Source: Pseudomonadota bacterium (GTDB lineage: Bacteria; Myxococcota_A; Polyangia; Polyangiales; Polyangiaceae). From it: a stretch of DNA of 64,000 nt. Every line of letters starts with the position of its first letter. The first letter of the stretch is position 1. The translations under genes were made by a program, and so were the position numbers. Below, piece after piece: positions 8,638-15,902 of this stretch. A model generated the notes under the pieces. That model was not told the DNA's origin. It searched no databases and saw nothing but the letters and a program-made list of their open reading frames with translations. The stretch lies in contig JAEWRL010000147.1 of assembly GCA_023398955.1 (NCBI GenBank), positions 1-64,000 of the forward strand. The letters run 5' to 3'.

Positions 8638-10305
8638 TCAGACGGTCGCCGCAAACTTCTCCGCGAACGGCTTGATCACATCTGTCAGTCGCTGCCTCAC
8701 CTCGTCAGTGAGCTCCCCCTTCTCCCTGATCAGTGACAGCAGCGCCGGATGCTTCTCTTCCACGTGCTTGACGAGCTCCTGCTCGAACCGGCGCAGGGAC
8801 GAGACGGGGAGCTTGTCGACCATTCCCTGAGTACCGGCGAATATGGTCAGGATCTGCTTCTCGACGGGGAGCGGCACGAACTGGTCCTGCTTGAGCAGCT
8901 CGGTGAGCCGCTTGCCGCGCTCGAGCTGCGCGCGGGTCGCTGCGTCGAGATCGCTCGCGAACTGTGAGAACGCTGCCATTTCGCGGTACTGCGCGAGATC
9001 GATGCGCAGCGTTCCCGAGAGCTTGCGCATCGTCTTCACTTGCGCGCTGCCCCCTACTCGACTGACCGAGATCCCGACATTGATGGCGGGTCGCACGCCA
9101 GAGTAGAAGAGGTCGCTCTCGAGGAAGATTTGACCGTCCGTAATCGAGATGACGTTGGTAGGAATGTAGGCCGACACATCCCCCGCTTGGGTTTCGATGA
9201 TCGGCAAAGCGGTGAGCGAACCGCCTGAGTGCGGGTCGCGCTTCACCTCGTGACCGGGCCCTTTCTCTGCCGCGGCTTTGTCCGCCGCCTCGCGCCCCTC
9301 GTCCCCGAAGTGGACCTCGCCATCTACCCCGCGGAAGCGAGCGTCTCCGGCGGGCACCTCGGTGCCCTGGCGGACCACGAACCAGCGATCCGCCATCTTG
9401 GCGGCCCGCTCCAGCAAGCGGGAGTGTACGTAGAACACGTCCCCCGGGTAGGCTTCGCGGCCCGGCGGGCGCCTGAGGAGTAGGGACAGCTGCCTATATG
9501 CCACTGCTTGCTTCGAGAGGTCATCGTAGAAGCAGACGGCGTGGCGCCCCGTATCGCGGAACGACTCGCCGATCGTGGCGCCCGTGTACGGCGCCAGAAA
9601 CTGCAGTGGTGCCGATTCGGTGGCCGTGGCGACGACGACCGTCGTGTACTCCATTGCGCCGTAGTGGCTCAGCCGATCCACCAGAGTCGCGACGGTGGAT
9701 GCCTTCTGGCCTATCGCCACATAGATACAGTAGACCCCAGTTCCCTTCTGATTAAGGATTGTATCGACGGCGATCGCGGTCTTGCCGGTCTGGCGGTCGC
9801 CGATGATGAGCTCCCGCTGGCCGCGCCCGATCGGAATCATCGAATCGATAGCCTTGATCCCCGTCTGCAGGGGCTGCTTGACGGGCTGTCTGCCGATGAT
9901 CCCGGGGGCCTTGACTTCAATCTGCCGCCGCTGCTGGGTGACGATGGGCCCCTTGCCGTCAATGGGCTGCCCCAGCGCGTTGACGACTCGACCGATCACC
10001 GCGTCCCCGACGGGAACGTCGGCAATGCGGCCCGTGCGCTTGACGGGGTCACCCTCGCGAACACCCGTGGACTCACCCAGGACGGCCACGCCGACGTTGT
10101 CCTGCTCCAGGTTGAGGACCAAACCGTAGAGCTCACCGGGGAACTCGACGAGCTCGCCGGCCATTACACCGTGCAGGCCGTAGACGCGGGCGATCCCGTC
10201 GCCGCTGGTGAGGACCGTGCCGGTCTGCACGACCTGGGCAGCACGGTCGAAGTCCTTGATCTGCTGCTTGATGATTTGGGAGATCTCGTCGGCGCTCAGC
10301 TGCAT
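8638..10305 (-). CDS. atpA: F-type ATP synthase alpha subunit
   Basis: Non-catalytic nucleotide-binding subunit of the F1 head. The P-loop GDRQTGKTA and the motif GGSLTALPIIETQAGD are clear. Length is 555 residues, against about 513 in E. coli. Most of the excess is an insertion at roughly residues 303-360, between LLERAAKM and GGSLTALP, where E. coli has only about 17 residues. The insert is hydrophilic and charged and would lie on the outside of the subunit near the nucleotide-binding domain. The start at 10305 gives the normal N-terminal helix (DEISQIIKQQI). It follows atpH by 42 bp in the operon. Confidence 0.97.
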   Translation of the reverse strand: MQLSADEISQIIKQQIKDFDRAAQVVQTGTVLTSGDGIARVYGLHGVMAGELVEFPGELYGLVLNLEQDNVGVAVLGESTGVREGDPVKRTGRIADVPVGDAVIGRVVNALGQPIDGKGPIVTQQRRQIEVKAPGIIGRQPVKQPLQTGIKAIDSMIPIGRGQRELIIGDRQTGKTAIAVDTILNQKGTGVYCIYVAIGQKASTVATLVDRLSHYGAMEYTTVVVATATESAPLQFLAPYTGATIGESFRDTGRHAVCFYDDLSKQAVAYRQLSLLLRRPPGREAYPGDVFYVHSRLLERAAKMADRWFVVRQGTEVPAGDARFRGVDGEVHFGDEGREAADKAAAEKGPGHEVKRDPHSGGSLTALPIIETQAGDVSAYIPTNVISITDGQIFLESDLFYSGVRPAINVGISVSRVGGSAQVKTMRKLSGTLRIDLAQYREMAAFSQFASDLDAATRAQLERGKRLTELLKQDQFVPLPVEKQILTIFAGTQGMVDKLPVSSLRRFEQELVKHVEEKHPALLSLIREKGELTDEVRQRLTDVIKPFAEKFAATV

Positions 10306-10347
10306 GATCGTCTCTCTAGTGGGTTCAACGCACTGCTACGCAGCGAA

Positions 10348-10890
10348 TTAGTCGTGTAGAAGCTGTTGTTCGAGCTTTTTTAGGCGGCCGCGCAGACTGC
10401 CGTCAATGACGTCGTCGCCAAGGCGCGTCACGACGCCTGCGATCAGTGAAGGATCTTGCTGCCGCTCGATGATGACGTGCCGGCGGGTTATCCGAGCGAG
10501 TTGCTCGGCAATCTGCGCGTACTGTGCTTCTGTCAGCGGTAGAGCGCTCGTGACCACCGCTCGGGTGACGCCCGCGTGTTCGTCGACCATTGCGCTCAAC
10601 CGCCGCGCGAGCTCGGGCAAGATGCGCAGCTTGCGGCGCGCCGCTAGAAGCAGCACTGCGTTCCTCGTCCACTCGCCAGCACCCAGCCGATCTGCAACTT
10701 GACGTAGTACTGAGTCTCGATCGACGGCGCTAACTACGGGATCCTCGGTCACGCGCCGCAGGTCGACGCTGCCCGAATAGGCATCTGCAACAGCAGCTAC
10801 CTGCCGAGCCAGCGCCTCGAGCTGCTGCGACTCGAGGCCGAGCTCCAGGAGTGCGCGCGCGTAGCGATCCGCCACCATGGCGTGGCTCAT
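10348..10890 (-). CDS. atpH: F-type ATP synthase delta subunit
   Basis: Peripheral-stalk subunit that ties the F1 head to the b/b' dimer (OSCP homologue). The 180-residue protein has the family's N-terminal helical domain (VADRYARALLEL) and the C-terminal signature (IAGVVTRLGDDVIDGSLRGRLKKLEQQL). Its start overlaps the stop codon of atpF by 4 nt (10887-10890), indicating translational coupling. It sits between atpF and atpA, the conserved order. Confidence 0.95.
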   Translation of the reverse strand: MSHAMVADRYARALLELGLESQQLEALARQVAAVADAYSGSVDLRRVTEDPVVSAVDRDSVLRQVADRLGAGEWTRNAVLLLAARRKLRILPELARRLSAMVDEHAGVTRAVVTSALPLTEAQYAQIAEQLARITRRHVIIERQQDPSLIAGVVTRLGDDVIDGSLRGRLKKLEQQLLHD

Positions 10891-11729
10891 GCTCCACCTC
10901 CCAGCCGCACGGAGGTGCGCGCCGAGAGATTGCTGAGATACTCCTCGACGAGCTGCTGCTGGTCTCCCGGTGTAACACCACTCTCGAGCTGCTTGGAAGC
11001 AGCAGCAACCGCAGCCCGCACCATGTCCCTCTGGAGCGTCTCGCGAGCGGCGTGGCGCTCCTGCTCCACCAAGCGCCTGGCCTCTCGCTCGAGCCTGGCT
11101 CGGCGCTCCGCCGCTTCGGCGAGCACACGACGACGCTCGGCTTCCGCCGCCTCGCGCATCTCTTGGCGCATTGTAGCAATCGCTTGGTCGATGCTCGCCA
11201 GCTTGCCCTCGTACTCAGCGAGCTGCCCCTCGGCCTCGTCCTTCATTCGGGACGCATCATCCATTCCCTGCATGATCCCCGCCTTGCGCTTCCTCAGACC
11301 TGAAGCGACGGGACCGCGCATGGCGAAATAGAGGAGCCCAAACACGATTCCTGAGTTGAGCAGGAGAGCAGCGAGAGGGACGGGCATCCCCATGGGGCGG
11401 TAGAGAAGCGATGGCTCGACGCCTTCACGCTCCCCCAGTACCCCGTAGTACCAGTTGATGTCCGAGAACGACGGGATGTGGCCGTGGTCGGCATGCTCCG
11501 CGTCCGCCTCGTGACCAGGCACTCCTGGTCCGTCGCCATGCATCGCTGCAAGACCGTGCTCATCGCGCAGGGTGCCAGCACCATCCTGCGGTTCGGCGTG
11601 GGCCCCGTGCTGCTGCCCCGCGGGCGCTCGCTCCATGGCTAGCCGTTGGGCACCAGCGAGCTTTGGCCAAAGCGCAACGAGGACGAGAACCGTTGCACAG
11701 TTCCGAACGACTGCACGCCAACTCATCAT
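10887..11729 (-). CDS. atpF: F-type ATP synthase b subunit with long N-terminal extension
   Basis: Peripheral-stalk b subunit: one membrane segment and a long alpha-helical rod. At 280 residues it is far longer than the usual 156-170. The extra N-terminus (about residues 1-115) has a signal-peptide-like hydrophobic stretch (residues 8-27), then a His-rich segment (HGAHAEP, HADHGHIP), before the real membrane helix (about 118-138, LAALLLNSGIVFGLLYFAM). The rest is a charged coiled coil ending NLSARTSVRL. The extension would be periplasmic. The gene overlaps atpF' and atpH by 4 nt each. It differs from b' in having this leader, the usual pattern in b/b' pairs of this lineage. Confidence 0.9.
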   Translation of the reverse strand: MMSWRAVVRNCATVLVLVALWPKLAGAQRLAMERAPAGQQHGAHAEPQDGAGTLRDEHGLAAMHGDGPGVPGHEADAEHADHGHIPSFSDINWYYGVLGEREGVEPSLLYRPMGMPVPLAALLLNSGIVFGLLYFAMRGPVASGLRKRKAGIMQGMDDASRMKDEAEGQLAEYEGKLASIDQAIATMRQEMREAAEAERRRVLAEAAERRARLEREARRLVEQERHAARETLQRDMVRAAVAAASKQLESGVTPGDQQQLVEEYLSNLSARTSVRLGGGA

Positions 11730-12232
11730 CGAGGAACCTCGTGGCCCAAGACCCGGGAAGCAAGCGCACCAGCCATATCAGACGCCTGGTCATGGAGCTT
11801 CGACTGCATCGCCGTCAACTCCCGCGCGATGCCAGCACGCCCGTCCTCGACAATCTTGGAGGTTGCCTCCCGCGCTTCGGACAAAATCTGCGCCTCCAAA
11901 CGCGTTGTCTCGGCACGGAGCTTGTCCCGCTCCTCATTCGCCGCCTGCTGAACACGCTCCATCTCGCGCTCGTACTGGCGCAACAACTCGCCAGCCCTTT
12001 CCTGCAGACGTCTCGCCTCCTCGCGAGCACCCTCGGTGCGTCGCTCGCGCTCCTCGAACACCTTCAGAACGGGATCGAACAGGAGCGGCTTCAGCAGCAC
12101 GATCAGTCCCCCGAACAGCAGCATCTGAAGCAGCACCGTGCGATCGAGATCCAGATTGATTGCTCCGCCGCTCATGGCGGCGCCAAACGTCGAACCGATG
12201 CTCGCTGCGGCAACGTTCCAAGCCACGGTCAC
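11726..12232 (-). CDS. atpF': F-type ATP synthase b' subunit
   Basis: Second, divergent b-type stalk subunit; bacteria with b and b' form a heterodimeric stator. The 168-residue protein has one membrane helix (about 28-46, RTVLLQMLLFGGLIVLL), the conserved PLLFDPVLKVFEERE stretch, and a long charged helix. I kept the GTG at 12232 because an AAGGAG motif lies 4 nt upstream. A second start at the internal ATG (12175) is possible and would remove 19 residues. First gene of the operon; its stop overlaps atpF by 4 nt. Confidence 0.9.
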   Translation of the reverse strand: MTVAWNVAAASIGSTFGAAMSGGAINLDLDRTVLLQMLLFGGLIVLLKPLLFDPVLKVFEERERRTEGAREEARRLQERAGELLRQYEREMERVQQAANEERDKLRAETTRLEAQILSEAREATSKIVEDGRAGIARELTAMQSKLHDQASDMAGALASRVLGHEVPR

Positions 12233-12365
12233 GGTGCTCCTTGTCCGGCGGTGTCAGGTAGTCGAGGAAGGGCCCGGGTGCCGACGGCACGACGAGGGCC
12301 GGGCCGGCACGTAACACGGTTGGCACGGCCCTGTCCACACGGGGTTCGCGTGTAGCTGGATCCGG

Positions 12366-12941
12366 CTATCCTCTCAACGCCTCCCCCGGAAGCGGGCCGC
12401 GACGGTGCGAGCAACCGGAGACGGCGGGGACCCAGATACCGGCCATCCAACCGGCAACACATCGACACTCCTGCCGCACCACCGAGGGGGAGATGCAGTC
12501 GGAATACGGGGTGCCGCTCCATGGGTCGACTGCATGCGGAGCCACTTCGATGAGCGGAAGCAGGGCAAAGGCGCGCTCGAGGAGCCTCGGGTGAGGGACC
12601 TCGAGCCGAACGCTTCTCAGCCGCATACCCTGTGCCCAAAGGATATCCAGATCGAGCGGTCGCGGTCCCCATCGCTCGCGCCGCTCGCGACCCGCCAGCC
12701 GCTCCATCGCCAGCAACGCGATGAGCAAGTCAGATAGGCTTCGGTCGGTGCGTACCAGAACCGCAGCATTCAGAAAGTCGGGCTGGGCCGGCCCCCCGAT
12801 AGCAGAGGACCGATAGAGCCCCGAAACGCCGTCGACAAGACCCACCCCCGCAAGGGCCAGAACCGCACGCTCCAATTGAACCTGCGGCCGCCCAATGTTT
12901 GCCCCAAGCCCAATGACGACCTGTAGTGCTTCCGAGGCCAC
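12366..12941 (-). CDS. folK: 2-amino-4-hydroxy-6-hydroxymethyldihydropteridine pyrophosphokinase
   Basis: HPPK, which transfers pyrophosphate from ATP to 6-hydroxymethyl-7,8-dihydropterin in folate synthesis. The signature RWGPRPLDLDIL is exact, and the N-terminal IGLGANIG and the VPHPRLLERAF motif are present. The GTG start at 12941 puts the family N-terminus directly in place. Length is 191 residues, with about 30 extra residues at the C-terminus that match nothing I recognise. It lies upstream of the atp operon on the same strand (133 bp gap), with no obvious functional link. Confidence 0.94.
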   Translation of the reverse strand: MASEALQVVIGLGANIGRPQVQLERAVLALAGVGLVDGVSGLYRSSAIGGPAQPDFLNAAVLVRTDRSLSDLLIALLAMERLAGRERRERWGPRPLDLDILWAQGMRLRSVRLEVPHPRLLERAFALLPLIEVAPHAVDPWSGTPYSDCISPSVVRQECRCVAGWMAGIWVPAVSGCSHRRGPLPGEALRG

Positions 12942-13100
12942 AACCGCTTAAAGCGCTTTCACGCCGGGCGCGCCAGGGAAATGTAGCAGGCGTCGGCATC
13001 GGGCATGACGGCCCACGAGCGCTCGCGCATTCGAAATTCCGCCGCGAGTTGTTTCGACGGCCAGCCCTCCCCCCCGTCGGCGCGTGCTAGGCTGGCGCGC

Positions 13101-13262
13101 ATGCTCGGACTGACGGGCGGAGAGTGGTTCTTGGTCATTTTCATCACGGCGTCCGTCGTGAGCGCTCCGCTATGGCCACTCGCCGGGCAACGTGTCGGTA
13201 GCCTATTCAGCCAGCGGGAGCCAAACACCCGAAACGGCAAAGAAACCACCGACCCCAACTAG
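13101..13262 (+). CDS. Small single-pass membrane protein, possibly TatA-like at its N-terminus
   Basis: A 53-residue peptide that begins MLGLTGGEWFLV, has one hydrophobic helix (about residues 8-30), then a polar tail with the pattern PLAGQRVGSLFSQRE. The glycine-rich start, single helix and following amphipathic-looking stretch recall TatA/TatB, but it lacks the FGP motif and acidic tail, so I do not name it. It ends 45 bp before the large DUF4388 protein on the same strand. Reality of the gene is supported by the coherent membrane segment only. Confidence 0.45.
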   Translation: MLGLTGGEWFLVIFITASVVSAPLWPLAGQRVGSLFSQREPNTRNGKETTDPN

Positions 13263-13306
13263 CCCCATCCCGGGCATGACGGGTACACTGGCCGGGACCC
13301 CACGCT

Positions 13307-15874
13307 GTGCCACCAATCCCGAGTTCCGAGCCGAGCGATTCGCCCGGAGTGACTGCCCCCCTGTTCATCTGCGACAACACAGCAGAAGGGGTGGCGCTCG
13401 CCCAAGCTTTAGTAGGGGCCGGATACGACGTGTTCCGAGTTCCGCTGACACTGCTCACGAGCCGGGTCGAGGTGCAGAAGCCGGCGGCAATCATTGTCAA
13501 CGTGGACGCGCCCTCGGCGTTGGCGGCAGCGCAGCAGGTGCGCGACATCCCAGGCAGCCGCACCATCCACGTGCTGTTCGTCGGCGAACCGGGGTGCACC
13601 CTTAGGACGGATTCTGACGCGGAGTTCTACGAGGGAAGCGCTTTCTTCCCGAGGCCGCTCGACACCGCGGGCGTTCTCGAGAGGATCGAGCTGCTGGTAG
13701 GCCACCCTGCCCCGCGGAATGGGCATCCTTCGGGTGTCTCGGGCCCGCCCAGTTCGACGGGTGCGGGGGGAAGTCCTTCTCGATCCCCAATCTCGTCGAT
13801 TCCTGGCGTTGCCGATTCGCTTCCAGCAGGCGCTGCAGGACCGTCGAGCATCCCGTTGAGTCATGCTGGCGAAGCCTTCGGAGCTCCCAGCGTGGAGCCT
13901 GCCCCTCTGAGCTTGTCGCCGGTCCCTCCTGCCGACGGCGAGGTCGGTGGTGGCGGATGGGTGCTGGAAGGGACACTGATTGGGCCGAGTCCCGAGCTGA
14001 CCAGCCTGTTGCAAGAGGCGGAGGCGCGAGTGAAGCACGTGACCCCAGTCCCCAGCCGTCCACGGCCAGCTCCCGCCAAGCTGGAGGAGGTGGGGAATGC
14101 AATCCTCTCACCAGAGATCTTGTCATCCCTTGCCGAACCGCTGGAACTGGAGGACGAGGCAGCTGAACAGGAACCTGCCCTTTGGGAGGCTCGCGCCAGC
14201 ACCGAGGCTGGGCGAACCGGAACCAGCATGGGCACTCACAACTCCGAGGTCGCTCTGCCGCCGCAGTCCGCCTCCGGCGCCTCCGACGCCTCCGGCACGG
14301 GAGCCGCCAGCAGTATCCCGCAAACTGGTACCGAGCCGCCGACGCCAACACCGCGCGTACAGCAGCGGAGGGGATCTCCCGCGGTGGACGGGCGCGCCGT
14401 ACCGCAGCTGCCGTCGCCGATTCCAGCACTTGCGTCCGATTCGGAGATACACTCAAGCGCAGAGGACGCCACACCCACGCCGCCGCCGCTGCGCTCCAGC
14501 ACCGCGATCACCCTTCCGCCGCGCGCCAGCCACCGGGGCAGCAACGCGGAGGCCGTCACGATTCCACACAGCAGCCCCGCGCGCTCGCTTCGGCTGGACA
14601 TCGACCTCGCTCACGGAAACCCTTCACGCTCACCCCAAGCCCCTGCACGAGGCGCCGACGTCCACGTCATGCCCGCCTCGAGCAGCGGTTCCCATCACCC
14701 AAAACGTAGCTTCGCCCCGCTCGCCACCGGGGTGGGCACCCAGCGGGAACCTGAAGGCGCCTCAGGATCCCTGGCTCCATCGAGCTCTGGAGGAGGAAGA
14801 CCTTCTTCCCAGTTACACACGCCCAAGATCCCGGAAGCGATGGGGCAAGGCGACGCCGTGCGGGGTCTCGCTCAGGCGATCCGGAACCGATTCACCGGCG
14901 CCCTCGCGCTGGAAGACCCTGCAGGGATCCGCCGGGTGGTCTTCAGGGATGGTGATTTCGTGATCGTTGCTTCGGGGGTCGACGGCGAATCCCTAGTGGC
15001 CTTCTTGGTGCATCGAGGACACATCTCGCATGATGCTGTCGCGCTGGGCCGCAAGCTGCCTCAGTTCGGCCGCCATGCTGGTGCAGCGCTGATTGCGCAT
15101 GGGCACCTGCGTCAGGAAGAACTCTGGCCAGTGCTGCGAACCCACGCCGAATGGCTCCTTGGAAGATGCATGCAGATCGAACGTGGTGGCGCCAGTTTGG
15201 AGCGTAACCTCGCCGCGCGGCTGGCCGCAGAACCCGACGTCTTCGGAGGGTCCCCAGGAGCGGAGGTATTCGTAGAGATCGCGCGACGCGCCATCGCTCC
15301 CGAGCTCGCCTTGCAGCGGATCCTAGGACCAGAAGCCAGGCTTGGCCCCGTCGAAGAGCTCGAGCTCCTGGACGAATGCGGGCTCGAGGCAGAGCAGCGG
15401 GAGCTGATCGTGAAGGGACGAGGCGAGACCGTGGGCACCACCGTCAGCCGTAGCGGGAGCCGCGACTTTGCATCGGTTCTCTACGCGCTGCGGGAGCTCG
15501 GCGTCTTGGACATCTCACGGAAGACCGCCAGTTCTTCGCCCCCTCCGCCACGGATGGACAGCACCGGCGACGTGCTCGACGACGACGCCATTAGGGCCCG
15601 GATAGCGCGGCGCCGCAGCTTGGTGGACGAGGGGGACTACTTCAGCCTGCTCGGCGTCGGCGCCAATGCCACGGGGTACGAGATTCGTCGCGCATACCTG
15701 GACCTGCGGCGGGATTTCCAACCCAGCATCCTCCTCACCGCCCGCACGGCCGATCTTCACGAAGACCTCGAGCTCATCCTGGAGGTCGTGGACGAAGCCT
15801 ACGACGTCCTCAAAGACGACGTACGGCGCGAACGGTACCGCCGAGCGCTCCTTGGATCAGGTCGCCACTGCTGA
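13307..15874 (+). CDS. Large DUF4388 protein with receiver-like and degenerate DnaJ domains
   Basis: Unrecognised multidomain protein of 855 residues. Residues 15-135 resemble a receiver fold (alternating hydrophobic strands, IIVNVDAP at the place of the phospho-aspartate strand). Residues 140-510 are a low-complexity Ser/Pro/Gly linker. Residues 515-720 match the DUF4388 type found in myxobacterial regulatory proteins (FTGALALED, VFRDGDFV, LVHRGHIS). The last 90 residues look like a J-domain (DYFSLLGVGANATGYEIRRAY, truncated at the HPD loop), but the HPD tripeptide is replaced by a FQP-containing loop, so it probably cannot stimulate DnaK. GTG start. No signal peptide. Function unknown; regulatory scaffolding is inference. 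Confidence 0.75.
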   Translation: MPPIPSSEPSDSPGVTAPLFICDNTAEGVALAQALVGAGYDVFRVPLTLLTSRVEVQKPAAIIVNVDAPSALAAAQQVRDIPGSRTIHVLFVGEPGCTLRTDSDAEFYEGSAFFPRPLDTAGVLERIELLVGHPAPRNGHPSGVSGPPSSTGAGGSPSRSPISSIPGVADSLPAGAAGPSSIPLSHAGEAFGAPSVEPAPLSLSPVPPADGEVGGGGWVLEGTLIGPSPELTSLLQEAEARVKHVTPVPSRPRPAPAKLEEVGNAILSPEILSSLAEPLELEDEAAEQEPALWEARASTEAGRTGTSMGTHNSEVALPPQSASGASDASGTGAASSIPQTGTEPPTPTPRVQQRRGSPAVDGRAVPQLPSPIPALASDSEIHSSAEDATPTPPPLRSSTAITLPPRASHRGSNAEAVTIPHSSPARSLRLDIDLAHGNPSRSPQAPARGADVHVMPASSSGSHHPKRSFAPLATGVGTQREPEGASGSLAPSSSGGGRPSSQLHTPKIPEAMGQGDAVRGLAQAIRNRFTGALALEDPAGIRRVVFRDGDFVIVASGVDGESLVAFLVHRGHISHDAVALGRKLPQFGRHAGAALIAHGHLRQEELWPVLRTHAEWLLGRCMQIERGGASLERNLAARLAAEPDVFGGSPGAEVFVEIARRAIAPELALQRILGPEARLGPVEELELLDECGLEAEQRELIVKGRGETVGTTVSRSGSRDFASVLYALRELGVLDISRKTASSSPPPPRMDSTGDVLDDDAIRARIARRRSLVDEGDYFSLLGVGANATGYEIRRAYLDLRRDFQPSILLTARTADLHEDLELILEVVDEAYDVLKDDVRRERYRRALLGSGRHC

Positions 15875-15875
15875 A

Positions 15876-15898
15876 GCAGCCCGCGGCCCGCGGCCTGC
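15876..15898. terminator. GC-rich palindrome between convergent genes
   Basis: A near-perfect palindrome, GCAG-C-CCGCGG-C-CCGCGG-C-CTGC, begins just after the DUF4388 gene and ends 5 bp before the stop of the Clp gene. It could act as a bidirectional terminator. No U-tract is seen and the tip would be strained, so this rests on position and symmetry. Confidence 0.3.
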
Positions 15899-15902
15899 GG
15901 AA

